Part shown: in pieces, positions 15,342-23,888 of the stretch
How the letters are laid out: every line of letters starts with the position of its first letter
Position numbering within the stretch: position 1 is the first letter of the stretch
Origin: Streptomyces sp. CC208A
Lineage (GTDB): Bacteria; Actinomycetota; Actinomycetes; Streptomycetales; Streptomycetaceae
Assembly: GCF_030010625.1 (NCBI RefSeq)
Contig: NZ_JASCXN010000003.1
Span: 62,001 to 126,000, forward strand
Direction: 5' to 3'
DNA: 64,000 bases
Made by a program: the position numbers and the translations under genes
Notes under the pieces: generated by a model
Told to the model about the DNA's origin: nothing
Seen by the model: the letters and a program-made list of their open reading frames with translations, nothing else
Databases searched by the model: none

Positions 15342-16613
15342 ATGCGATTCCGGCCACTGGCGAAGGGGCGCTCGTCCCTCGCCGCGACCTTCGGCGGGCT
15401 CCCGTCCGGCTTCTGGTGGCTCTGGACCGCTCAACTCGTCAACCGAGCCTGCGGGTTCGTGATGCCGCTGCTCGCCTTCTACGTCACCGAGGAGCTGCAC
15501 CGCACCCCGGCCTTCGCCGGCTCCGTCGTGGCGGCGATCGGCGTCGGCTCGCTCGTGGCGGGACCGTTCGGAGGCGCCCTCGGCGACCGGTTCGGCCACA
15601 AACCGACCCTCGTCGGCGCCCTGGGCGCCACCGCCGTGAGCATGATCGCCCTCGCCTACGCGCGCTCGCCGTGGGCCCTGCTCCTCGGCGCCTTCGTCGT
15701 CGGCGTGGTCAGCAACGCGACGCGGCCCGCGCACAACGCGCTCATCTCCGACGTGATCTCCGGCCCGGACCAGGTCCGGGCCTACTCGCTCAACTTCTGG
15801 GCCATCAACGTCGGTTACTCCATCGCGATGCTCTCCGTCGGCCTCGTCGCCCTCACCGGCTACACCGCGCTCTTCTGGCTCAACGGCGCCACCACCCTGA
15901 TCGGCGCCGTGATGATCGCGACGAAGGTCCCCGGCAAGGCCCCGGTCCCCGCGCCCCCGGACGCCGAGGAGGGCGAGGGCTTCGGCGCCGTCCTGCGCGA
16001 CCGGAGCTTCGTGGCGTTCGTCGCCGCCCAGTTCCTCGTCCTCACGATCCTTCTCCAGTCCGAGAGCGGACTGCCGATCGCGATGGCCCAGGACGGGTTC
16101 TCGCCGAGCACCTTCGGTCAGGTCGCCGCGCTCAACGGCATCGTGATCGTCGCCGTGCAGCTGCCGCTCACCCGGCTCTCCAAGCGCTTCCCCGAGTCCT
16201 GGGTACTGGCCGGCTCGTCGGCGCTGATCGGCGTCGGCTACTCCGTCCTCCTCCTCGGCCACTCGGCCTGGATCTACGGCGCCTCCATCATCGTCTGGAC
16301 CCTCGGCGAGATCGGCAACACCCCCACCAGCTTCGCCCTCGTGGCCCGCATCTCCCCCGAGCACCTGCGCGGCCGCTACCAGGGCCTCTACCAGGTCGCC
16401 TGGACCGGCTCCGCGGTCGTCGCGCCGCTGGTCGGCGGCTGGGTGATCCACACCTGGGGCGCGGCCCCGCTCTGGGTCGGCTGCCTCGTGGTCGCTCTCG
16501 CCGCGGCCACCGCGCAGTTCACCATCGGCACCCGCCTCACCCGCCGCGTCACCACCGAGGAGCAGGCCGCACCGGAACCCGCCCCCTCGGCCAAGGCCCC
16601 CGAGACGGGCTGA
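15342..16613 (+). CDS. MFS exporter linked to the hydrazine cluster
   Basis: This 423-aa major facilitator protein has about twelve hydrophobic segments and the loop motif GDRFGHKPTL between helices 2 and 3. It resembles drug-efflux MFS proteins of Streptomyces. The ATG has AAGGGGA upstream. It is divergent from the biosynthetic operon and shares its control region, so export of, and self-resistance to, the cluster product is the most likely role; this is inferred from position. The C-terminal tail is hydrophilic. Confidence 0.85.
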   Translation: MRFRPLAKGRSSLAATFGGLPSGFWWLWTAQLVNRACGFVMPLLAFYVTEELHRTPAFAGSVVAAIGVGSLVAGPFGGALGDRFGHKPTLVGALGATAVSMIALAYARSPWALLLGAFVVGVVSNATRPAHNALISDVISGPDQVRAYSLNFWAINVGYSIAMLSVGLVALTGYTALFWLNGATTLIGAVMIATKVPGKAPVPAPPDAEEGEGFGAVLRDRSFVAFVAAQFLVLTILLQSESGLPIAMAQDGFSPSTFGQVAALNGIVIVAVQLPLTRLSKRFPESWVLAGSSALIGVGYSVLLLGHSAWIYGASIIVWTLGEIGNTPTSFALVARISPEHLRGRYQGLYQVAWTGSAVVAPLVGGWVIHTWGAAPLWVGCLVVALAAATAQFTIGTRLTRRVTTEEQAAPEPAPSAKAPETG

Positions 16614-16635
16614 GCCCTCCCGGACGCGACCCCGT

Positions 16636-16678
16636 CACTGTGCCCCTTGCCCCTGCCCCAGGGGCAAGGGGCACAGTG
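16636..16678. promoter_or_regulatory. MerR-type autoregulated promoter with perfect palindromic operator, leaderless start
   Basis: Arms CACTGTGCCCCTTGCCCCTG (16636-16655) and its exact complement (16659-16678) flank CCC. Inside lies TTGCCC (16647-16652), a 19-bp spacer and CACAGT (16672-16677); a 19-bp spacer is the hallmark of MerR-controlled promoters. Transcription would start about at the ATG at 16684, giving a leaderless mRNA. The same 20-bp stem with a 3-nt loop could also terminate the MFS transcript. Confidence 0.75.
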
Positions 16679-16683
16679 GCCGC

Positions 16684-17517
16684 ATGCACCAGGAGACGAT
16701 CACCATCGGGGAACTCGCGGCCCGGACCGGACTCAGCCCCAAGGCCCTGCGGCTCTACGGAGAGCGGGGCCTGCTGCCACCCGCCCGCGTCGACCCCCGC
16801 ACCTCGGTCCGCCACTACGGCCCCGGCCAGGTCGAACGGGCCCGCCGCATCGCCCTGCTGCGCGCCGCGGGCCTGCCGCTGGAGCGCATAGCCGCGGTCC
16901 TCGACGCGCCCGGCGAGGACGAGCCGGTACGCCTCCTCGACGCGTACTGGGACGAGCAGCGGGCCCTCCACGCGGCCCGCCGGGACGCGGTCGACTACGT
17001 ACGCGCCGTGCTGGCGGGGCGGGAGCCGGCCCCGTACGAGATCGCCGAACGCGAGGTGCCCGAGCGGACGGTGCTGTGTATCCAGCGGCACGTGGACGCC
17101 GCCGCGCTGCCCGGCTTCCTCGCCGAGGCGAGCACCCTCCTCCTCGCCCGTCTGCGGGAAGCGGACGCCTGCCTGGCGGGTCCCCTCTTCGCCGTCCACC
17201 ACGGCCTCGTCGGCGACGACTCCGACGGCCCGGTCGAGGTCTGCGCCCCCACGGAGGCCCCGGCGGGACCGGCGCCGGGGATCGGGGTACGGATCGAACC
17301 CGCGCACCGCGAGGCGTACATCGCCCTGACGAGCCGGGCCCGGGGCTATCCGGCGATGGCGGCGGCCCACCACGCCCTCGGCACCTGGCTCCTCCGCCAC
17401 GGCCATGTCAGGACCGCCTCCCACCGCGAGGTGTACTACCCGAACTGGCCCGGCAGCGCGCCCGACGAGCACGTGGCGGACGTCGCCGTCCCGTTCCGGA
17501 GGGCCACCGCCCCGTGA
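16684..17517 (+). CDS. MerR-family regulator with GyrI-like effector domain
   Basis: This 277-aa protein starts with a MerR winged helix (about 7-76: TIGELAARTGLSPKALRLY, then a VRHYGPGQVERARRI segment), a short coiled dimerisation helix, and a C-terminal GyrI/BmrR-like ligand-binding domain (about 120-275). It probably senses a small hydrophobic or cationic compound. The start sits 5 nt after a perfect operator-like palindrome, consistent with autoregulation from a leaderless transcript. It follows the MFS gene and could control it, though its own promoter is the only palindrome of this type seen. Confidence 0.88.
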   Translation: MHQETITIGELAARTGLSPKALRLYGERGLLPPARVDPRTSVRHYGPGQVERARRIALLRAAGLPLERIAAVLDAPGEDEPVRLLDAYWDEQRALHAARRDAVDYVRAVLAGREPAPYEIAEREVPERTVLCIQRHVDAAALPGFLAEASTLLLARLREADACLAGPLFAVHHGLVGDDSDGPVEVCAPTEAPAGPAPGIGVRIEPAHREAYIALTSRARGYPAMAAAHHALGTWLLRHGHVRTASHREVYYPNWPGSAPDEHVADVAVPFRRATAP

Positions 17518-17599
17518 CCCGGAGGGAACGTCTCCGCCCGCCCGGCCGTCCTCTTCCCCGGAAACGGTGACCCATCGTGTGCGACCCGAGCGAGGTGCC

Positions 17600-17893
17600 A
17601 TGCGGACGAACGACCCGGCTACGAACGACCCGGTCACGAACGACCCGGCCATGAACGGCCCGACCATGGACGAGCCGGCCGCGAACGCCCCGACCACCCT
17701 GGAGACGACCCTGGCCGACGGCCGGAAGATGACGCTCTCCCTCCCCGCCACCGACGCCGGCTGGGCCGCCGACGGCCTCGCGGCGCTCCGCCCGGTGCGG
17801 CCCACCCACACCGGCCGGGGCCAGGAACCGCCCGCCCTGCCCGAACGCCCCGCCCTCCCACTGGAGGTGGCCCTTCTGGGACTGGGGCTGTAG
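17600..17893 (+). CDS. Small hypothetical protein with N-terminal repeats
   Basis: This 97-aa reading frame starts with about four 5-residue repeats (TNDPA, TNDPV, TNDPA, MNGPT) encoded by 15-bp tandem repeats, followed by a more ordinary region (TTLETTLADGRKMTLSLP) that may form a small beta domain. No family is recognised. The start is uncertain; later ATGs at 17651 and 17666 would exclude most of the repeats. Confidence 0.45.
   Translation: MRTNDPATNDPVTNDPAMNGPTMDEPAANAPTTLETTLADGRKMTLSLPATDAGWAADGLAALRPVRPTHTGRGQEPPALPERPALPLEVALLGLGL
17606..17665 (+). repeat. 15-bp coding tandem repeat, about four units
   Basis: Units of the form ACGAACGACCCGG plus two bases repeat in frame at the start of the small hypothetical gene. 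The last unit is degenerate (ATGAACGGCCCGACC). Copy-number change would keep the reading frame. Confidence 0.7.
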
Positions 17894-18004
17894 GCCCGGG
17901 GGAGGGGCCCGGCCGCGGTCCGCGTCCGGAGCGGGTGCCGTCCCCGGCCCGGCGTGGTGTGCTGGGGGAGAAGGGGGACCACCGCCTCACGAGGAGGAAG
18001 GGCC

Positions 18005-18292
18005 ATGGCGATCCTCGTCCACGCCGTTCTCGACGGAATCAGCACGGACCAGTACGACACGCTCAACGCCAAGCTCCAGGCCATGCCCGGGCTCTTCGAC
18101 GGCTGCATCTCGCACGCGTGCGTGGCGACCGACAGCGGCCTGGAGATCTTCGACCTCTGGGAGACCGAGGAGAAGATGAAGGCGTTCGCCGACAGGATGA
18201 TGCCGATCGCGATCGACCTCGGCTGGCCGGAGGGGCCACAGCCGCGCGTGGTCTCCGTGCACAACTACTGGATCCCCGGCAGCGGCGGCTGA
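18005..18292 (+). CDS. Small ferredoxin-like alpha/beta-barrel protein (ABM-like)
   Basis: This 95-aa protein has the pattern of small antibiotic-biosynthesis-monooxygenase-like proteins: a first strand AILVHAVLDGIS, a helix with LNAKLQAMPGLFDGCISHAC, then a strand GLEIFDLWETEEKM and a helix FADRMMPI. The ATG has GAGGAGGAAG upstream. Such proteins are often dimeric and of unknown substrate. It converges on the RhoGDI-like gene with a 9-nt gap. Confidence 0.7.
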   Translation: MAILVHAVLDGISTDQYDTLNAKLQAMPGLFDGCISHACVATDSGLEIFDLWETEEKMKAFADRMMPIAIDLGWPEGPQPRVVSVHNYWIPGSGG

Positions 18293-18301
18293 CCGGCCCG
18301 G

Positions 18302-18745
18302 TCAGGGGCCGGCCGCCGCTGCCGGGCGGGCCGGGGGCGGCGCACCCTGGGGGACGAGGCACACGTCATGGGCCTCACGGGCCAGTTCGCGGCCCCGTCC
18401 GTCCGTCAGCCGGCCGGTGACCCGGTAGAGGCCCAGGTGCGCCCGGCCGACCGGCATGCGCAGCGGCGGAAGCCGCACCTCGTACGGGCCGCCGCAGCGG
18501 AAGCTGCCGAGCGCCGTCCGGGTGGTGGCCAGGATCCGGCCGTCACGGGCGCGCTCCTCCTCGAAGGCCAGCCCGTCGATGTCCAGGCCGAGCCGGAAGG
18601 TCAGCCCGAGGCTCACCACCGTGCCCTCCGCCAGGACCAGCGGCTCGACGGTCCCCTGGCCGCCCAGCGGCACCCCGAGACGGCCCTGATCCTCCGTGTG
18701 CAGCGACACGTCGAGGAGGCGGAAATCGGAATCGGAGCCGTTCAC
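18302..18745 (-). CDS. RhoGDI-like immunoglobulin-fold protein
   Basis: This 147-aa protein resembles, by eye, the C-terminal beta-sandwich of eukaryotic Rho GDP-dissociation inhibitors. The shared pattern is LVLAEGTVVSLGLTFRL, then IDGLAFEEERARDG, GSF..PYEVRLPP, P-G-R-A-HLGLYRV and D-GRELAREAHDVCLV, in the same order and spacing. Bacterial proteins of this type have no assigned job; binding a lipid tail is conceivable because RhoGDI shields prenyl groups. The GTG start overlaps the SDR stop by 4 nt (GTGA), so the pair is co-translated. Confidence 0.6.
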   Translation of the reverse strand: MNGSDSDFRLLDVSLHTEDQGRLGVPLGGQGTVEPLVLAEGTVVSLGLTFRLGLDIDGLAFEEERARDGRILATTRTALGSFRCGGPYEVRLPPLRMPVGRAHLGLYRVTGRLTDGRGRELAREAHDVCLVPQGAPPPARPAAAAGP

Positions 18746-19497
18746 GACGTCACCACCTTCGGCCACGGGGCCCACGGCCGGCGCGGTGCCCCGGTCCGCC
18801 GCGCCGCCACGCCCGTACGGGCCCGGTACCGGTCCGGAAGGGCGCGCACCCGGTACTCCGCACGCCGCGGACGACGGGCCGCGCGCAGTACGGTCCGGGC
18901 CACGGCCTCCGGCCGGAGCCCCGGCGCCGCGGGCAGCCGCACGGCCGTGACGGCCACCCGGCTGCGGCGGCGCAGCAGCCCGCGGCGTACCGCCTCGGTG
19001 AACCCGTCGACCGCGTGCGCCTCCCCGTGGGGGGCCGGACCGACCTGTACGACGGTGCCCGCGTCGTACGGCAGCATGTGCCGCAGCGCCGCCCGGGTCC
19101 CGTCGACGCGGCCCGGACACGTGGCCTCAGGGAACGGCGCGAGGCCCGGCCCGAAGGCCGCGTTCACCCACACGTCCGGCGGGCCGAACCGCGCCGCGAT
19201 CCGGTCCGCCGCCTCGTCCGCCCACCGGGGCACGGCCGGGTCGACCGGCACCACCAGCGCCTCGCCGCCCGCCCGCCGCACCTCCCCGGCCACCGCCTCA
19301 AGACCGGCCCGGTGCCGGGCGGGCAGCGCGACCCGGGCGCCCTGGGCGCCGAAGGCGCGGGCGACCGCCCGCCCCGCCCCGGAGCCCGCACCGGTGACCA
19401 CCACGGTCCGCCCGGCGAACGGCCCCCGGCCGCGCCGGAGCGCCCGCAGCACCAGCAGGCCCTCCACGTACCCGATGACGTCCGACGCCCGGATCAT
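18742..19497 (-). CDS. SDR-fold oxidoreductase lacking the catalytic Tyr-x-x-x-Lys
   Basis: This 251-aa protein has a clear NAD(P)-binding Rossmann motif VVVTGAGSGAGRAVA (about 32-46) and an NAA segment (VWVNAAF). The usual YxxxK active-site pair is not present; the equivalent region reads AHAVDGFTEAVRRG. It may bind nucleotide without classical dehydrogenase chemistry. It overlaps and precedes the RhoGDI-like gene, and similar pairs could form a membrane or lipid-related module. Confidence 0.72.
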   Translation of the reverse strand: MIRASDVIGYVEGLLVLRALRRGRGPFAGRTVVVTGAGSGAGRAVARAFGAQGARVALPARHRAGLEAVAGEVRRAGGEALVVPVDPAVPRWADEAADRIAARFGPPDVWVNAAFGPGLAPFPEATCPGRVDGTRAALRHMLPYDAGTVVQVGPAPHGEAHAVDGFTEAVRRGLLRRRSRVAVTAVRLPAAPGLRPEAVARTVLRAARRPRRAEYRVRALPDRYRARTGVAARRTGAPRRPWAPWPKVVTS

Positions 19498-19583
19498 GAC
19501 CCGCGCTCCCTCTCCGGCGAGCTCGGCGAGCTCGGCGGACTCGGTGAACTCGGCGAACCCCGGCGGACCGCCGGGACCCGCTC

Positions 19584-20153
19584 CTACATGGGACCGGTGT
19601 ACGGCGGGCCGGCACCGGCCGACGGCGGCGGGGGACCTTCGTACGGTGGGATGTCCTCGGTCGGCGTGGCGGGGGAGGCGGGCGTCGTGCCGCCGGCGCT
19701 CTCGGCCGGCCGGATCCGGCCGCGCCAGCCGCCGGTCGCGTGGTCGCGTTCCTCGATGAAGTCCTTGAACCGGTGCAGGTCCCCCTCGATCCGGTTCTCC
19801 ACGAACCCCATCGCCTTCCCCGCCCGGTCCGCGACCCCGGAGGCCTCCACCTCCATCGACAGCCGCACGCGCGTGTGCTCCTCGTCCACCTTCTCGAACG
19901 TGACGACGCCCTTCTGCTTCACGTCCCCGCCGACCGTCCGCCACGCGATGCGCTCGTCGGGGAGCTGGTCGACGATCTCGGTGTCGAACTCACGGGTCGC
20001 CCCCGCGACCTTGGTCCGCCAGTGGCAGAGCCGGTCGTCGAGCTGCCGTACCTCCTCGACTCCGTCCATGAAGCGCGGGAACTCCTCGAACTGCGTCCAC
20101 TGGTCGTAGACCTCGCGCAGCGGGGCCGTCACTTCGATCGTGTCGTGCACCAT
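19584..20153 (-). CDS. SRPBCC/polyketide-cyclase-like protein
   Basis: This 189-aa protein has a START/Bet v1-like SRPBCC domain (about 1-140) seen in IEVTAPLREVYDQWTQFEEFPRFM, then RIAWRT and TRVRLSMEVEA, and a Pro/Gly-rich disordered tail ending in PPYTGPM. Such proteins bind hydrophobic ligands; in Streptomyces many stand-alone members are of unknown function. The start at 20153 is preferred because GGGAG lies 9 nt upstream, whereas the ATG at 20162 abuts that sequence. Confidence 0.75.
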   Translation of the reverse strand: MVHDTIEVTAPLREVYDQWTQFEEFPRFMDGVEEVRQLDDRLCHWRTKVAGATREFDTEIVDQLPDERIAWRTVGGDVKQKGVVTFEKVDEEHTRVRLSMEVEASGVADRAGKAMGFVENRIEGDLHRFKDFIEERDHATGGWRGRIRPAESAGGTTPASPATPTEDIPPYEGPPPPSAGAGPPYTGPM

Positions 20154-20355
20154 CTCGGTCATCTCCCTGGTCGGGCTGGTCCGGCGCAGCGCCTGTCGGC
20201 GCGCGGCTACCCGCCCCCGGACGCGGTAACCGTGCCCCTCCGCACCCGGCGCCAAGCAGGGGGCACGCGCGCGTGCCGGGCGCTCCGCCGGGTACCCGCG
20301 CCCGGACGAGGCCCGACGGCCCCGACGGCCCGACGGCCCCGACGGAGGGAAGCCC

Positions 20356-21093
20356 ATGAGGATGATCAGACCGCCCGGCGTGTACGCGCCCCAGGGTGAC
20401 ACGCTCCTGCTCCTGGAGACCCTCGCCCGCGAGCGCCTGGAGCGCGGCGCGCGCACGCTCGACCTGTGCACCGGCACCGGGATCCTCGCCATCGCGGCGG
20501 CCCGCCGGGGCGCCCGGGCGACCGCCTCCGACATCGCCGCGACGGCCGTCACCACCGCCCGCTGCAACGCGCGCCTGCGCGGCTGCCGGGTCCGTGTGCT
20601 GCGGGGGGACCTCGCCGCACCGGTCGCGGGGGAGCGGTTCGACCTGGTGACCGCCAACCCGCCCTACGTACCCGCCCCTTCGCAGGAGCCGCCCCGCGCG
20701 GGCCCCGAGCGCGCGTGGGACGCGGGGCCCGACGGCCGGCTCCTCCTCGACCGGATCTGCGGCGCCGCGCCCCTCGTCCTCGCGCCCAGCGGCGTCCTGC
20801 TGCTCGTCCAGTCCTCGCTCAGCGGCATCGCCGCCACCCTCGCGGCCCTCCGCGCCGGAGGACTGCGGGCCGGGGTCGTCGCCCGCCGCGAGCAGCCGTA
20901 CGGCCCCGTCATGACGGCCCGCGCCGTCTGGTTCGAGCGGCGCGGACTGGTCCCGCCGGGCACCCGCTCCGAGCAGCTCGTGGTCGTCCGGGCCGTCCGC
21001 ATGCCCCGGCGGCACCCGGGAAGGCGCCCTGTGCCGGTGGCCGAGGACCGCCCCGGCCCCGCGGCACCCCACCGCCCCCGGGAGGCGCGATGA
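20356..21093 (+). CDS. HemK2/MTQ2-like class I methyltransferase
   Basis: This 245-aa SAM-dependent methyltransferase has the SAM motif LDLCTGTGILAIAAA (about 34-48) and the NPPY catalytic motif (TANPPYVP) typical of protein-glutamine or nucleic-acid N-methyltransferases. The C-terminus is Arg/Pro-rich. The ATG has GGAGGGAAG upstream, and the stop overlaps the HAD start as ATGA. In Streptomyces such genes often sit near CDGSH and iron-containing redox genes, as here. Its substrate is unknown. Confidence 0.83.
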   Translation: MRMIRPPGVYAPQGDTLLLLETLARERLERGARTLDLCTGTGILAIAAARRGARATASDIAATAVTTARCNARLRGCRVRVLRGDLAAPVAGERFDLVTANPPYVPAPSQEPPRAGPERAWDAGPDGRLLLDRICGAAPLVLAPSGVLLLVQSSLSGIAATLAALRAGGLRAGVVARREQPYGPVMTARAVWFERRGLVPPGTRSEQLVVVRAVRMPRRHPGRRPVPVAEDRPGPAAPHRPREAR

Positions 21094-21788
21094 CCCCGCA
21101 CGCACCGCCGAACCGCGGCGCCGCCCTGTTCGACGTCGACGGCACCCTCGTCGACACCAACCACCTCCACACCCTGACCTGGTGGCTGGCGCTGCGGCAG
21201 CACGGCCACACGGTGCCGATGGCCCGGATCCACCGCGCCGTCGGCATGGGCGCCGACCGGCTCCTCGACGCCGTCCTCGGCCAGGGCCGCCGCTCCGACC
21301 AGGACGAGGCGATCGCGAACGCCCACGGCACGCTCTACGCCACCTGGTTCGACACCCTCGCCCCCTTCGAGGGCGCCGCGGAGCTGCTGCGTGCCACCGC
21401 CGCCCGGGGCTGGCGGATCGTGCTCGCCAGCTCGGCGTCGGAGGAGGAGGTGGCCGCCGTACGGGCCCGGCTCGGCGCCGACGACGTCATCGACGCGGCC
21501 ACCTCCAGCGCCGACGTGTCCGTCACCAAACCCGCCCCCGACCTGGTGCGGGCCGCCCTCGACGCGGTGGGCGCCGAACCGGAGGACGCCGTCCTCGTCG
21601 GCGACACGGTCTGGGACGTCGAGGCCGCGGGCCGCGCCGGAGTCCCCTGCGTCGGACTCCTGACCGGCGGCACGACCCGCCGCGAACTGGAGGACGCCGG
21701 AGCCGTCGCCGTCCACGACGACCCCCTCACCCTCCTCCGCCACATCGACGCGGGACCCCTGGCCCGGCCCCCGCGCCGAGGCTCGTGA
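21090..21788 (+). CDS. HAD-superfamily hydrolase (phosphoglycolate-phosphatase/beta-PGM-like)
   Basis: This 232-aa HAD hydrolase shows motif I FDVDGTLVDT (about 14-23), motif II in LASSAS, the motif III lysine in VTKPAPD, and motif IV GDTVWDVEAA. The helical cap between motifs I and II places it in subfamily IA. It would dephosphorylate a small metabolite or sugar phosphate. It is coupled to the methyltransferase through ATGA. Confidence 0.88.
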   Translation: MTPHAPPNRGAALFDVDGTLVDTNHLHTLTWWLALRQHGHTVPMARIHRAVGMGADRLLDAVLGQGRRSDQDEAIANAHGTLYATWFDTLAPFEGAAELLRATAARGWRIVLASSASEEEVAAVRARLGADDVIDAATSSADVSVTKPAPDLVRAALDAVGAEPEDAVLVGDTVWDVEAAGRAGVPCVGLLTGGTTRRELEDAGAVAVHDDPLTLLRHIDAGPLARPPRRGS

Positions 21789-21794
21789 CTCCGG

Positions 21795-22466
21795 TCACCC
21801 CAGCTCCTCCACCGCCACCCGCAGGTCGGCGACGAGCCCCGCGTACATCTCCTCCCGGTCCTGGTCCCGGGCCCGCAGGACCGCCGACGGATGGAGGGTG
21901 GGCACCACCCGTACATCGCCCTCCGCCTCCCCGTCCCCCTCGGGGTCCGGCAGCGGGACCGGCACGCCCCGGGCCTCCCCCACCCGGAAGGACGGCCCCA
22001 GCAGCGAGCGGCCCGCCGTCGCCCCCAGCGTCACCACGAGCTCGGGCCGGACGAGCCGGAGCTCCGCGAGCAGCCACGGCCGGCACGCCCGGGTCTCCCG
22101 CAGGGTCGGCGCCTTGTGGACGCGCCGCTTCCCCGTCTTCTCCGCGGTGAACTTGAAGTGCTTCACCGCGTTCGTGACGTACACCTCGTCCTCGTCGATC
22201 CCCGCCTCCCGCAGCGCCTTCGTCAGCAGCCGCCCGGCGGGCCCCACGAACGCCCGGCCCTCACGGTCCTCCTGGTCGCCCGGCTGCTCGCCCACCAGCA
22301 TCAGCCGCGCGTCCGACGCACCCCGTCCGAAGACGGTCCCGGTCGCCTCCCGGTACAGCGGGCACCCCCGGCACCCCTCCGCCGCCCGCCGGTGCGCGGG
22401 CAGCCCGCCCCGCTCCGGCGGGAACGGCGTCGCGTCGTACGACTCCGGGCCGCGGCCGCCGCTCAT
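21795..22466 (-). CDS. UdgX-type uracil-DNA glycosylase
   Basis: This 223-aa family 4-like uracil-DNA glycosylase has GEQPGDQED (59-67), FVGPAGRLL, a 4Fe-4S set starting with Cys32, Cys35 and Cys128, and TLHPSAVLR. The insertion loop KRRVH (113-117) matches the KRRIH loop of UdgX, whose histidine forms a covalent bond with the uracil-derived sugar; His117 is the equivalent here. It is the second gene after the P450, sharing ATGA. A role in uracil recognition or repair under oxidative stress is likely. Confidence 0.88.
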   Translation of the reverse strand: MSGGRGPESYDATPFPPERGGLPAHRRAAEGCRGCPLYREATGTVFGRGASDARLMLVGEQPGDQEDREGRAFVGPAGRLLTKALREAGIDEDEVYVTNAVKHFKFTAEKTGKRRVHKAPTLRETRACRPWLLAELRLVRPELVVTLGATAGRSLLGPSFRVGEARGVPVPLPDPEGDGEAEGDVRVVPTLHPSAVLRARDQDREEMYAGLVADLRVAVEELG

Positions 22467-23785
22467 GACCGCACCCCCGCCGCCCCGGCACGCGCGCGCG
22501 TGCCGACGGTGATCCGGAGCCCGTCACGGGGGCGGGTGGGAACGCGGCGGAGCGGGATGCGGGTGTCCTGCCCGGCCACGGCGAAGTCCAGCCGCGCGAG
22601 CTCCCGGGAGAGCCGGGCCAGCAGCACGACGGTGATGTCCTCGCCCGGGCAGCGGTGCCCCTCGGGCGGCCCGCCGCCCTGCGGGATCAGTCCGGCCGGG
22701 TGCGCGGAGGCGCCGAGGAAACGGTCCGGCACGAAGCGGTAGGGGTCCTCCCACAGGGCGGGGTCGTGGTTCTGCCCGAAGACGTCGAGGAGCAGCGGCG
22801 TCCCGCGCCCCACCCGTGTCCCGCCGTCGAGGACCAGACCGCGGGCGGCCAGCGCCCCGACGAACGGAGCGAAGGGATAGAAGCGGCGAACCTCGTGCGC
22901 GAAGGAGCGGGCGAGCCCGGCAGGGCCCTCGTCCCTCCCCTCCGGCTCCTCCGCGAGCCGCCGCCGCACGTCCGGCCGCCGGCTCATCGCGTACGCCGCG
23001 AACGTCGTGAACCAGGCGATCGCGACCGTGGGCCGCACGATGTTCAGGAGCTCCACGGCGGCCGTGTCCGGCGGAAGGAGCGAACCGTCCGCCTCCCGGT
23101 GCGCCACCACCGCCTCGAACGGCGTACGCGGCGGATCCCCGGCCCCGCCGCCGGAGCCGTCCTCCCGAGCCCGGACGACTGCCTCGCGCAGCAGGGCCTC
23201 CTGCCGCGCGCGGGCCCGCCGGGCGCGCAGATGGCGCGGCCCCGGCGTCGCGAAACCGTCCACCATCGCCACGCAGTCCCGCCCCAGCAGGGCGGTGGCC
23301 CCGTCGTCGTACCCCGGCAGACCGGCCCAGTCGCGGACCGCGCGGGCCAGGACGAGCGCGGCCTCGTCCAACAGCACGGCCTCGCGTCCCGGCACGCCGA
23401 GCCGCGCCCGGAACTCCCCGACCGTCCCGTCGGCCAGCGCGGCGACCCTCGACGGCTCCGTCAGCCAGGACAGGAAGAGCTCCTTCCGGACCCGGTGCCC
23501 GGCGCTGTCCAGGGTGTGCACCGCGCCCCGGCCGAAGAGCGTGTCGAGGACCGGCCCGGGGAGGGCGCCGGAGCGCAGGGCGTGCCGCTCGTCGTAGAAG
23601 AACGGCACGGCGCCGGGGCCGCGCAGCACCACCGCCGGGCGGCCGAACAGCCGGATCGGCAGCGGACCGGTCCCCGTCTCGGCCCCGGTACGGGGCGGCA
23701 GCCACCCGTATCCCTTCAGGAACAGGGCCACGGTCCGGTCGGCACCGGGCCACGACCGGCGGGTCAGGGGGTTCGACACGTCCAC
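22463..23785 (-). CDS. CYP152-family cytochrome P450 peroxygenase
   Basis: This 440-aa P450 has the features of H2O2-using fatty acid peroxygenases (P450 BSbeta/SPalpha type). The I-helix carries the Arg-Pro pair (LLNIVRPTVAIAW) in place of the acid-alcohol pair, and the haem loop reads IPQGGG followed by GHRCPGE with the cysteine ligand. It would hydroxylate or decarboxylate fatty acids with peroxide and needs no redox partner. The GTG start has GAGGAGG upstream. It is coupled to udgX. Confidence 0.88.
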   Translation of the reverse strand: MDVSNPLTRRSWPGADRTVALFLKGYGWLPPRTGAETGTGPLPIRLFGRPAVVLRGPGAVPFFYDERHALRSGALPGPVLDTLFGRGAVHTLDSAGHRVRKELFLSWLTEPSRVAALADGTVGEFRARLGVPGREAVLLDEAALVLARAVRDWAGLPGYDDGATALLGRDCVAMVDGFATPGPRHLRARRARARQEALLREAVVRAREDGSGGGAGDPPRTPFEAVVAHREADGSLLPPDTAAVELLNIVRPTVAIAWFTTFAAYAMSRRPDVRRRLAEEPEGRDEGPAGLARSFAHEVRRFYPFAPFVGALAARGLVLDGGTRVGRGTPLLLDVFGQNHDPALWEDPYRFVPDRFLGASAHPAGLIPQGGGPPEGHRCPGEDITVVLLARLSRELARLDFAVAGQDTRIPLRRVPTRPRDGLRITVGTRARAGAAGVRS

Positions 23786-23888
23786 GGCTCGATCGCCTCC
23801 TCGGAGCGGGTACGGCGGGTACGGCGGGTACGGGAGCGCCCCCCCCGCGGCCGTCTGCGACTACCCGTCCCGGGCGGGGACACGCCCA

